Assembly: GCF_000725485.1 (NCBI RefSeq)
Contig: NZ_JOAG01000008.1
Span: forward strand, 140,475-204,474
Source: Nonomuraea candida
GTDB taxonomy: Bacteria; Actinomycetota; Actinomycetes; Streptosporangiales; Streptosporangiaceae
Reading direction: 5' to 3'
DNA: 64,000 nucleotides
Made by a program: the position numbers and the translations under genes. Under the pieces are notes generated by a model. The model ran no database searches. It saw nothing but the letters and a program-made list of their open reading frames with translations, and had not been told where the DNA came from. Every line of letters begins with the position of its first letter. Position 1 is the first letter of the stretch. This document shows, piece by piece, positions 8,475 through 15,301 of this stretch.

Positions 8475-9526
8475 GCGAGCTTCAGGCTCGGGTCGGCCTG
8501 GTAGACCTCGTTGAGGATCGACAGGTCGAACAGCTGCTCGGCCTTGATCGTCAGACCGGCCTTGGCCAGGGACTCGATGTTCTGCTCGATCAGCTCGGGC
8601 GTCATCGTGAACAGGCCGTTGGCCTTGGAGTCGTCGGTGACGACGAGCTCGTTCTGCATCTTGGCCTCCTCGGTCTGCTCCTTGACGTCGAGGTTCTGGT
8701 CCTTGCCGTAGACGGTGGCGGCCAGCTCGGCGGACCTGGCCGGGTCGGCGACGGCGTCCTTCCAGCCCTTGATCTCGGCGGTCAGGAACGCCTTGAGCTT
8801 GTCGCGCTCGTTGTCGATGGTCTCCTGGGTGACGGTGAACGTCTCGGCGACCAGCGGCAGGCCGGCGTCGGCGAGCAGCAGGTACCTGGGGTCGTGGCCC
8901 TTCATGCGCAGGTTGACCGGGCCGCTGGTGACGAAGCCGACGTACCCGTCGAGCTGGCCGGAGGTGAGCATCGACGGGTCCGACTGGAACGGCACCCTGG
9001 TCACCTGGGCGGCGTCGAGGCCGTTGGCCTTGAGCAGGGCGTTCCAGACCAGCTCGTTGGAGTCCTGCACGCCGATCTTCTTGCCGACCAGGTCCTCGGC
9101 CTTCTCGATCGGGTTCTTGCTCAGGGAGATGACGGCGAACGGGTTCTTCTGGAACGTCGCGCCGACGATCTTCAGCGGGGCGCCCTGCAGCACGGCGGGC
9201 GCGGTGATGGTGGGCGCCGACAGGCCCGCCCAGCAGCGGCCGGTGGCCAGGCCCGACTCGACCGAGGTGCCGGAGCCGCCGCCGGACAGCAGCTCGACCT
9301 GCGTGAACCCGGCGGCCTTGAAGTAGCCGTTGGTGTCGGCGAAGTACTCGCCGGCGAACTCGACGTTCTTCTTCCAGGAGAGCTGCAGCTTGACCGACCC
9401 GAATCCGCCGCCGCCGCTGCTGCTGCCGGAGGTGGTCGTGCCGTTGTCGCCACAAGCGGCCAGACCGAGCGCCAGACCGGCCAGACCGGTCGTCCGCAGG
9501 AACGCGCGACGGTCGAGGGTAGCCAT
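8471..9526 (-). CDS. NMT1/THI5-like substrate-binding lipoprotein of an ABC importer
   Basis: A 351-aa secreted binding protein. The N-terminus has a twin-arginine motif (DRRAFLR) followed by a lipobox ending in Cys25 (GLAACGD), so it is probably exported folded by Tat and lipid-anchored. The mature part has the NMT1 layout: [19 protein letters not shown], then [14 protein letters not shown] and [14 protein letters not shown]. Such proteins capture pyrimidine precursors of thiamine, nitrile- or sulfonate-type compounds, or other heterocycles. I see no TPP riboswitch upstream, and the neighbours (PucR, adenine deaminase, amidohydrolase) favour a nucleobase-like ligand; this is inference. The start at 9526 follows AAGGAGA. 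Two adjacent M/V starts upstream are discarded because they lack the signal. Confidence 0.9.
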   Translation of the reverse strand: MATLDRRAFLRTTGLAGLALGLAACGDNGTTTSGSSSGGGGFGSVKLQLSWKKNVEFAGEYFADTNGYFKAAGFTQVELLSGGGSGTSVESGLATGRCWAGLSAPTITAPAVLQGAPLKIVGATFQKNPFAVISLSKNPIEKAEDLVGKKIGVQDSNELVWNALLKANGLDAAQVTRVPFQSDPSMLTSGQLDGYVGFVTSGPVNLRMKGHDPRYLLLADAGLPLVAETFTVTQETIDNERDKLKAFLTAEIKGWKDAVADPARSAELAATVYGKDQNLDVKEQTEEAKMQNELVVTDDSKANGLFTMTPELIEQNIESLAKAGLTIKAEQLFDLSILNEVYQADPSLKLA

Positions 9527-9581
9527 AATTCTCCTTGAACGGCCGTGAACATGCAGGTCAGGACGGTATCCCTCGATTATT

Positions 9582-9600
9582 ACCATCGTGTGACGATGGT
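9582..9600. promoter_or_regulatory. Inverted repeat upstream of the importer operon
   Basis: ACCATCGT (9582-9589) and ACGATGGT (9593-9600) form a perfect inverted repeat with a 3-bp spacer, 56 bp upstream of the binding-protein start. An AT-rich TAATAAT follows on the minus strand and may be a -10 element. It is a reasonable operator for the nearby PucR protein, but that link is inference. Confidence 0.55.
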
Positions 9601-9658
9601 TTCGGACATCACCGTCCGGGGAACGGCCACGAGCCGGGAACCCGGGAAAACCGCTGGC

Positions 9659-9709
9659 GGCCCCTGTAGGTCCCTACGAGAGCGCCGCGCGAGGACCGTA
9701 GATCCCTCC
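9659..9709. promoter_or_regulatory. Two DevR/DosR-like boxes before the amidohydrolase
   Basis: On the minus strand 9659-9678 reads GTAGGGACCTACAGGGGCC, and 9691-9709 contains GGACCGTAGATCCC. Their centres are about 32 bp (three helical turns) apart. The second sits about where the -35 element belongs for a TAGCGT -10 at 9729-9734. This resembles activator sites of the GGGAC...GTCCC type, but the match is imperfect. Confidence 0.35.
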
Positions 9710-9744
9710 AGCCGCCCGGAGGCTCGGGTAGCGTCGAGCGGGAA

Positions 9745-10926
9745 ATGAGACTCGACGGAATCCCCCTTTGGGACGGTACCGAATTCCGCGGCCCGGTCGA
9801 TCTGACCTGGGAGCCCGACCGGATCACCGGCGTGAGCCCCGCGCCGCCGCGCCACGCCGACCTGTGCGTGCTGCCTGGCCTGGTGGACACCCACGTCCAC
9901 CTCGTCGGCTACGCCGGCCCCGGCACGCCGCCCGACTTCGCGACCTGGCCGCTGACCACCACCCGTGACGAGCAGGTGCTGCACGGCGCCGCGCACGCCC
10001 AGCGGGCCATGCGGCACGGCGTGACGACGCTGCGCGACCTGGCCGGCGACGAGGCCCAGATCGCGCTGCGCCGGGTCTTCGACGCCGGAGTGCTGCCGGG
10101 GCCGCGCATCCAGGTGCACGGCGTGGTGGGGATGACCGCCGGGCACAACGACCTGTTCGTGCCGCCCGCGTTCCCGGTCAGGAAGCCCACCGCCGACGGG
10201 CCCGACGAGTGCCGCAAGCTCGTCCGCACCTGGGCCCGGGCCGGCATGGACGGCATCAAGCTGACCACCAGCGGCGGCGTGCTGTCGATCGGCGACAAGA
10301 ACGTCTGGCGCAACTACACCCGCGACGAGATCAGGGCCGTGGTGGACGAGGCGCACGCGCTGGGCATGCCGGTCGCCTCGCACGCCCACTCCGAGGACGG
10401 CATCCGGGTCGCCGTCGAGGAGGGCGTGGACTCCATCGAGCACGGCACGCTCATGAGCAGGGACCTGGCCGAGATCCTGGCCGAGCGCCGCACGCCGGTG
10501 GCCCCGACGCTGCTCATCAACGAGGCCATCGCCGAGGGCCGGGTGCCCGTCACCCCCGAGGCCATGGCCAAGGCCGCCGAGCTGGTCGCCACCCGCAACG
10601 TGCTGCTGGCGCAGGCCGCCGCGCTGGGCGTGCGCTTCGTGCTCGGCACCGACGCCAACGGCCACCACGTGCAGTTCGGCGACCAGCTCGCCGAGGTGGT
10701 GCACATGACGCGCATCCTCGGCCTCGACGCGGAGTCGGCGCTGCGCGCGGCCACCTCCGACGCGGCCGACTCGATCGGCATGCCGGTGGGCCGCGTCGCG
10801 CCCGGGCTGGGGGCCGACCTCGTCGTGCTGCGCGGCCGGCCGTGGGAGCGCATCGAGGACCTGGCCACGGAGAACATCGTGGCCGTCGTCTCCCGGGGCA
10901 ACGTGGTCGCCGGCCGCCTGCCCTGA
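9745..10926 (+). CDS. Metal-dependent amidohydrolase (imidazolonepropionase/prolidase-like)
   Basis: A 393-aa cytoplasmic hydrolase of the amidohydrolase superfamily. The metal site is visible: His50 and His52 in VDTHVHL, Lys172 in GIKLTTSGG, His213 and His215 in ASHAHS, His233 in EHGT and Asp303 in GTDANGHH. The presence of the lysine suggests a binuclear centre. The C-terminal part returns to the small beta-sandwich that starts at the N-terminus (GRVAPGLGADLVVLRG). Members of this branch act on cyclic amides, dipeptides or N-heterocycles. It is divergent from the importer operon and convergent with pucR, so a role in breaking down the imported compound is likely. The ATG is about 10 bp from a probable -10 (TAGCGT), so the message may be nearly leaderless. 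Confidence 0.88.
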   Translation: MRLDGIPLWDGTEFRGPVDLTWEPDRITGVSPAPPRHADLCVLPGLVDTHVHLVGYAGPGTPPDFATWPLTTTRDEQVLHGAAHAQRAMRHGVTTLRDLAGDEAQIALRRVFDAGVLPGPRIQVHGVVGMTAGHNDLFVPPAFPVRKPTADGPDECRKLVRTWARAGMDGIKLTTSGGVLSIGDKNVWRNYTRDEIRAVVDEAHALGMPVASHAHSEDGIRVAVEEGVDSIEHGTLMSRDLAEILAERRTPVAPTLLINEAIAEGRVPVTPEAMAKAAELVATRNVLLAQAAALGVRFVLGTDANGHHVQFGDQLAEVVHMTRILGLDAESALRAATSDAADSIGMPVGRVAPGLGADLVVLRGRPWERIEDLATENIVAVVSRGNVVAGRLP

Positions 10927-10939
10927 CGCCGGGCGCCGC

Positions 10940-12082
10940 TCAGGGAGCGGCGTCGTCGCGGGCCTGCTGCCCCGAGCGCAGCGCCAGGTAGAGGTCGGTA
11001 CGGTCGCGCATCGAGGACATCCGCCGCCCGGTGAGCTCCTCGATGCGCTGCATCCGGTAACGCAGGGTGTTGACGTGCACGTACAGCTCGTCGGCCGTGC
11101 GCTGCCAGGAGCCGCACGTCTCCAGGAAGATGTCGAGCGTGCGCAGCAGCTCGGAGCCGTGCCGCGCGTCGTACTCCTCGACGGGGCCGAGCAGGTGGTC
11201 GCGGAAGGAGCGGCGCATGCTCGCCGGCAGCGAGGCCAGCAGCAGGTCGAAGCTGTCGATGTCGGCCACCGACATGATCGACACGGGCCCCGGCCCGCCG
11301 CGCGCCGACTCCATGCCGCGCCTGGCCGTCTCCAGGGCCTCGCCGAGCTGCGACACGCTGGCCGCCATCTCGCTGATCCCGGCCGCGATGCTGGTGCCGG
11401 GCGCGTCCGCCAGCAGGCCGCGCAGCTCGTCGGCCAGGCTCTTGCGCGAGGCCCGGCCGTTGACCAGCACGACCGCCTCCTGCGGCGTGCCGCCGACGAT
11501 CAGGTGCCGGCCCTTTCTGGCCAGCCCCTCGTGCAGCAGCTCCGGCAGGTCGAGCTCGGGCCCGCCGGTCAGCGCCACCGCCATGGCCGCCGTCGGCAGC
11601 CCCGGGTCCGCGCCGAGCAGCCGCAGGTGCGCCGAGACCTCGCCGGGCGGGATCTGGCCGAGCACGTCGAGCAGGGTCTGCGCCCTGACCCGCTCGGCCC
11701 TGCGCTGCTCGGCGGCGAAGCCCTCGGCCGTCACCGCCTCGCTGATCGCGCCGAACGCCTGGTCGGGCGCGGCCAGGAGGAGCGGCAGCCGCCGGCGCCG
11801 GCACGCCGCGACCAGCTCGTCCGGCAGCTCGCCGAGCACGATCAGGCCGACGACCAGGCCGGCGGCGTCGCTGGCCCACAACGCGTCGGCGAAGCGCTCG
11901 CAGTCGGACGGCCGCGTGTACCAGACCCCGCTGGTGAGCACGAGGTCGCCGGGGCGCAGGTAGCGCCGGGGGTCGGGCAGATCCGTCGGGTACGCCCGCC
12001 GCACCTCCCGGTCGAGCGCGTCGGCGCCCGTCACCACCGTCAGCCGTAGGTCCTCGCGGGCGAGCAGATCCGACAGCCTCAT
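10940..12082 (-). CDS. PucR family transcriptional regulator
   Basis: A 380-aa regulator. Residues 1-120 are the PucR (purine catabolism) sensor domain, starting MRLSDLLAREDLRLTVVTG and containing LRPGDLVLTSG. The middle is a CdaR GGDEF-like fold. Residues 320-375 are the C-terminal helix-turn-helix (ADELYVHVNTLRYRMQRIEE). It is transcribed divergently from the adenine deaminase with an 88-bp gap and convergently with the amidohydrolase (13 bp between stops). PucR-type proteins usually activate purine or amino-acid catabolic genes in response to a metabolite. This is the most natural regulator for the cluster 5194-13097. Confidence 0.93.
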   Translation of the reverse strand: MRLSDLLAREDLRLTVVTGADALDREVRRAYPTDLPDPRRYLRPGDLVLTSGVWYTRPSDCERFADALWASDAAGLVVGLIVLGELPDELVAACRRRRLPLLLAAPDQAFGAISEAVTAEGFAAEQRRAERVRAQTLLDVLGQIPPGEVSAHLRLLGADPGLPTAAMAVALTGGPELDLPELLHEGLARKGRHLIVGGTPQEAVVLVNGRASRKSLADELRGLLADAPGTSIAAGISEMAASVSQLGEALETARRGMESARGGPGPVSIMSVADIDSFDLLLASLPASMRRSFRDHLLGPVEEYDARHGSELLRTLDIFLETCGSWQRTADELYVHVNTLRYRMQRIEELTGRRMSSMRDRTDLYLALRSGQQARDDAAP

Positions 12083-12170
12083 GAAATCTGATGTTATGCC
12101 AGCTCAAAGGGTGAGAGTTCAGAGGTTCGCACGATGCCTCCGCTGCTCCGGGTCGGGTTTACTCGTTGCC

Positions 12171-13097
12171 ATGCGTCCCAAAGCGGAACTCCACCTGCAC
12201 ATCGAGGGCACCCTGGAGCCCGAGCTCGTCGTCGAGCTGGCCCGGCGTAACCGGATCGACCTGCCCACCTTCGACGTGGAGGCCATCCGCGCACGGTACT
12301 CCTTCGCGAACCTGCAGTCGTTCCTGGACGTGTACTACGAGAACATGGCGGTCCTGCGCACCGAGGAAGACTTCTACGACCTGGCCACCGCCTACCTGCG
12401 CCGGGCCGCCGGCCAGGGGGTGCGGCACGCGGAGATCTTCTTCGACCCGCAGGCGCACCTGAGCAGGGGCGTGCCGCTGGAGGTCGTGTTCGGCGGGCTG
12501 TCGGCGGCGCTGAAGGACGGTGACGTGTCGGCCGCGCTGATCCTGTGCTTCCTGCGCGACCGGGGCGCCGAGGAGGCCGAGCAGGTGCTGCGGGCGGCGT
12601 TGCCGTACCGGGAGCACTTCATCGGGGTGGGGCTGGACTCGGCGGAGGTGGGGTATCCGCCGTCGCTGTTCCGGCGGGTCTTCGAGACGGCCGCCGCCGA
12701 GGGGCTGCACCGGGTGGCGCACGCGGGCGAGGAGGGCGGGCCCGACTACGTGTGGGAGGCGCTGGACGTGCTGCGCGTCGAGCGGGTGGACCACGGCATC
12801 AGGGCGATGGAGGACCCGCAGCTCGTGGCCCGGCTGCGGGCGGAGCGCATCCCGCTGACGGTGTGCCCGCTGTCGAACGTACGGCTGCGCGCGGTGCCGT
12901 CCCTGCGTGACCACATCCTGCCCGCGATGCTGGACGAGGGGCTGGTCGTGACCGTCAACTCCGACGACCCCGCCTACTTCGGCGGATACGTGGAGGACAA
13001 CTACGCGGCGTTGCGGCGGGAGCTGGGGATGACCGACGCCCAGCTCGACCGGATCGCCGCCAACTCCTTCGAGGCGTCCTTCGCCTACGCGGGCTGA
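12171..13097 (+). CDS. Adenine deaminase (adenosine deaminase superfamily, PA0148-type)
   Basis: A 308-aa zinc hydrolase. Ligands and catalytic residues are His8 and His10 (ELHLHIEG), His184 and Glu187 (HAGEE), and Asp265/Asp266 (NSDDPAYFGG). The NSDDPAYFGGY motif, together with FFDPQAH and GVGLDSAEVGYPP, matches the bacterial adenine deaminase branch rather than true adenosine deaminases, which usually have NTDDP. It would convert adenine to hypoxanthine and ammonia in the purine salvage or degradation route. The start at 12171 puts HLH at the canonical distance; the frame is open to 12081, but that stretch lacks family sequence. It is divergent from pucR, which likely regulates it. Adenosine as substrate remains possible. 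Confidence 0.88.
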   Translation: MRPKAELHLHIEGTLEPELVVELARRNRIDLPTFDVEAIRARYSFANLQSFLDVYYENMAVLRTEEDFYDLATAYLRRAAGQGVRHAEIFFDPQAHLSRGVPLEVVFGGLSAALKDGDVSAALILCFLRDRGAEEAEQVLRAALPYREHFIGVGLDSAEVGYPPSLFRRVFETAAAEGLHRVAHAGEEGGPDYVWEALDVLRVERVDHGIRAMEDPQLVARLRAERIPLTVCPLSNVRLRAVPSLRDHILPAMLDEGLVVTVNSDDPAYFGGYVEDNYAALRRELGMTDAQLDRIAANSFEASFAYAG

Positions 13098-13151
13098 CCC
13101 TCCCGCGCGGCGCCCGTTCGGCCAGGTGCGGGCGGTCTGCCCGTACGGCCG

Positions 13152-13185
13152 GAAGGGGCCCGCCCATCGATGGGCGGGCCCCTTC
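13152..13185. terminator. 34-bp perfect palindrome, bidirectional terminator
   Basis: The 34 bases at 13152-13185 are an exact palindrome centred on ATCGAT, giving a stem of up to 15 bp with a tiny loop on either strand. It lies 54 bp after the adenine deaminase stop and 29 bp before the stop of the convergent small exported gene, so it can end both transcripts. Confidence 0.85.
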
Positions 13186-13193
13186 ACACGTCT

Positions 13194-13223
13194 GTCGTGT
13201 CAGCCGCTGTCGTGTCAGCCGCT
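13194..13223. repeat. 15-bp exact tandem duplication including a stop codon
   Basis: GTCGTGTCAGCCGCT occurs at 13194-13208 and again at 13209-13223. On the minus strand the gene-proximal copy carries the last codons (Ser-Gly) and the TGA of the small exported protein. The distal copy repeats them in frame. Confidence 0.9.
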
Positions 13224-13454
13224 CAGGACGCTGCTCAGCAGCTCGTTCAGGAGGTCCAGGTCGAGGATGTCGTTGTCCTCCCCGTAGTTGTTCCACTCAC
13301 CGAAGTCCCAGCCCTTGCCGTCGTCCTTGCCGTGGTTGGGCCCGGGAAGGATGCCCGACTCGGCGGTGACGCTGGGCGCCGCCGCGAGCGCGGTGCCTCC
13401 GAACATGACCATCCCGCCGACCAGCCCGGCGAGGACGAGTCCGTTTCTGACCAT
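13215..13454 (-). CDS. Small exported protein of unknown function
   Basis: A 79-aa protein starting with a clear Sec signal (MVRNGLVLAGLVGGMVMFGG, cleavage likely after TALAAA near residue 26). The mature part of about 53 residues has no cysteine, is acidic, and ends in the amphipathic stretch DILDLDLLNELLSSVLSG. A good ribosome site (AGGGAG) lies 8-9 bp before the ATG at 13454. It does not show the chaplin or rodlin patterns I know. It is a single gene between a bidirectional terminator and an AT-richer promoter region. Coding is supported by the signal peptide, ribosome site and a codon pattern with high GC3. Function is unknown; a cell-surface or signalling peptide is possible. Confidence 0.75.
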   Translation of the reverse strand: MVRNGLVLAGLVGGMVMFGGTALAAAPSVTAESGILPGPNHGKDDGKGWDFGEWNNYGEDNDILDLDLLNELLSSVLSG

Positions 13455-13536
13455 TGCGTTTCTCCCTGCTACCTCTCGACTACTCTCCGTAGCTATCGGA
13501 GGAAGATCTGCCCCTGCCCCAAGTTCGACAAACGCC

Positions 13537-13567
13537 CGTATTTTCGCTCTTGACCTGCAAAAATACG
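13537..13567. promoter_or_regulatory. AT-rich inverted repeat upstream of the small exported gene
   Basis: CGTATTTT (13537-13544) and AAAATACG (13560-13567) are perfect inverted arms 15 bp apart, about 85 bp upstream of the start at 13454. The AT-richness stands out from the surroundings. It may be an operator or part of the promoter. Confidence 0.5.
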
Positions 13568-13678
13568 GTGTCTAAACGAACAGATGACGATGATCGCCCT
13601 ATTTGACGCATAGGTGTGCGCAGCTAGACAAGGCGCGACCTTTGGCTGCCCGGTTTATGACCGTTCGGGCGGCGAGAC

Positions 13679-14446
13679 CTAGAGCACGGTGAGAATGACC
13701 GGTCCGTCCTCCGTGATGGCCACCGTGTGCTCGACGTGCGCGCCCCTGCTGCCGTCGCCCGAGCACACCGACCAGCCGTCGGAACCCATGAAGTAGTCGT
13801 CGCCGCCACCGGCCATCAGGCTGGGCTCGATCGCGATCACCAGCCCCGGCCGCAGCCGCATCCCGCGCCCCCGGGGGGCCACGTTGGGCACGAACGGCGA
13901 CTCGTGCATGGCGCGCCCGATGCCGTGGCCGCCGAAGTCGTTCTGCATGCCGTAGCCCGCGCCGCGCCCGACCGTGGACATCGCGTGCCCGATGTCTCCG
14001 AGCCGGCCCCCGGGCACGGCCGCCTCGATGCCCGCCGCGAGCGTCTCCTCCGTGACCCTGATCAGCTTCAGGTCCTCGGCGCGGGCCTGCCCGACGGTGA
14101 AGGTGACCGCGCCGTCGGCGTGCCAGCCGTCGACGAAGGCGCCGCAGTCCACGCTGAGCAGGTCGCCGTCCCGCAGCCGGTACGGCGACGGCAGCCCGTG
14201 CAGGATGACCCCGTTCACCGAGGTGCAGATCACCCCCGGGTAGGGCATCGCGCCGAACGACGGGTGGTAGCCGAAGAACGAGGCCCCCGCCCCGGCCTCC
14301 TGGATGACCGTCCTGGCCAGCTCGTCCAGCTCCTTGAGCGACACCCCCACCCCGGCCGCCTCCCGCACCGCGGCCTGCACGGCGGCGACGACTCTGCCCG
14401 ACTCCCGCATCGCGGCGATCTCACCGGCCGACTTGAGCTCGATCAC
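13679..14446 (-). CDS. map: Methionine aminopeptidase, type I
   Basis: A 255-aa cytosolic metalloprotease that removes the initiator methionine. The ligands follow the family order: Asp in SVDCGAFVDGWHADG (two aspartates), His in FGGHGIG, Glu in AIEPSL and Glu in HVEHTVAI; the substrate-binding HESP is also present. There is no N-terminal zinc-finger or SH3-binding extension. It starts with GTG at 14446 behind GGAGGGG. Actinomycetes often carry a ribosomal-protein-linked map plus extra copies; this one stands alone, so it is probably a secondary paralogue. A strong palindrome at 14461-14484 overlaps its promoter, which is unusual for a housekeeping peptidase. Confidence 0.95.
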   Translation of the reverse strand: MIELKSAGEIAAMRESGRVVAAVQAAVREAAGVGVSLKELDELARTVIQEAGAGASFFGYHPSFGAMPYPGVICTSVNGVILHGLPSPYRLRDGDLLSVDCGAFVDGWHADGAVTFTVGQARAEDLKLIRVTEETLAAGIEAAVPGGRLGDIGHAMSTVGRGAGYGMQNDFGGHGIGRAMHESPFVPNVAPRGRGMRLRPGLVIAIEPSLMAGGGDDYFMGSDGWSVCSGDGSRGAHVEHTVAITEDGPVILTVL

Positions 14447-14460
14447 GGCCCCTCCTTGTC

Positions 14461-14484
14461 GATAACTATACCGGTATTATTATC
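14461..14484. promoter_or_regulatory. 24-bp inverted repeat overlapping the map promoter
   Basis: The 24 bases at 14461-14484 are symmetrical except for two paired mismatches, with the perfect core ATACCGGTAT in the centre and GATAA/TTATC at the ends. On the minus strand a TATAGT that could serve as -10 lies inside it, 21-26 bp before the GTG start. It looks like a TetR-type operator that would block transcription of map. No regulator gene is adjacent. Confidence 0.65.
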
Positions 14485-14565
14485 ACGGATCGCGGCGCGG
14501 GACGAGCGGAAATCGTGTTCTCCGCACGTGCCGCCGGCCCGTGACCCCCGGTGACCGGCGCAGCG

Positions 14566-15282
14566 TCACCAGCCGGGGTCGCGCAGGTGCAGCGCGAGCT
14601 GCGTACGGTCCCGCAGCCCCAGCTTGCGCAGCATGCTGGAGACGTGGTTCTTCACCGTCCCCTCGGTGATGAACAGCCGGGCCGCGATCTCCCTGTTCGT
14701 CGCCCCCACGGCGATCATCCGGGCCACGTCCAGCTCCCGCTCCGACAACGACTCCCGCCCCCGGAACCCGCCGCCCGTCCCCGGCCACCTGCGCAGCTCG
14801 GCCACCAGCCGGGTCGCCACCGGCCCGTCGAGCACGGTCTCCCCCGCGTACGCCTTCCTGATGCCCGCCACCAGCTCCTCCGGCGAGCAGTCCTTGAGCA
14901 GGTAGCCGCGGGCGCCCGCGCGCAGCGCGCCGAAGATGTACTCGTCCTCCTCGAACGTGCTCAGCACCAGCGCCGCCACCCCCGGATGCTCCCCGGCGAG
15001 CCTGCCGACCAGCTCCACGCCGTCCATGCGCGGCATCCTGGCGTCCACCAGCGCGACGTCGGGGGCGCAGCGCGGCACGGCCGCCAGCGCCTGCCGGCCG
15101 TCGGCCGCCTCCCCCACGACCTCGATCCCGTCCTCGACCTCCAGCAGCTTGCGCAGCCCCTGCCGCATCAGGTCCTGGTCGTCCACGAGCAGCACCCGGA
15201 TCCCCCGCCCCGCCTCCGGCGCACCACCCGGCGGCCGGGTCATGGGCGTTCCGCCGGGCCCGCCGTTCCCCGGCCGCGTCAT
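14566..15282 (-). CDS. NarL/LuxR-type response regulator
   Basis: A 238-aa transcription factor. The receiver domain covers residues 27-145 with the acidic pocket VDDQ and phospho-acceptor Asp80 (VALVDARMP). The LuxR helix-turn-helix covers about 170-235 (LSERELDVARMIAVGATNREIA...TVKNHVSSMLRKLGL). I start it at the ATG at 15282 because that overlaps the kinase stop as ATGA. A second ATG at 15243 lies in a 39-bp duplication of the same junction, so the first 13 residues (MTRPGNGGPGGTP) are a repeat product and may be dispensable. It is partner of the kinase at 15279. Targets are unknown; the divergent CPBP protease gene is a neighbour. Confidence 0.93.
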   Translation of the reverse strand: MTRPGNGGPGGTPMTRPPGGAPEAGRGIRVLLVDDQDLMRQGLRKLLEVEDGIEVVGEAADGRQALAAVPRCAPDVALVDARMPRMDGVELVGRLAGEHPGVAALVLSTFEEDEYIFGALRAGARGYLLKDCSPEELVAGIRKAYAGETVLDGPVATRLVAELRRWPGTGGGFRGRESLSERELDVARMIAVGATNREIAARLFITEGTVKNHVSSMLRKLGLRDRTQLALHLRDPGW

Positions 15283-15301
15283 GGGCGTGCCGCCGGGACC
15301 T
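15239..15301. repeat. 39-bp period duplication of a stop/start overlap
   Basis: 15239-15262 and 15278-15301 are near-identical 24-bp blocks 39 bp apart, each holding CATGGGCG. The kinase stop and the regulator start fall in the 15278 copy. The 15239 copy recreates an in-frame ATG for the regulator 13 codons later. Confidence 0.85.

Noticed and set aside
9527..9744. Possible TPP riboswitch before the NMT1-type binding protein
   Set aside because: The conserved CUGAGA and ACCUGA-type blocks are absent on the minus strand; only an inverted repeat is seen.
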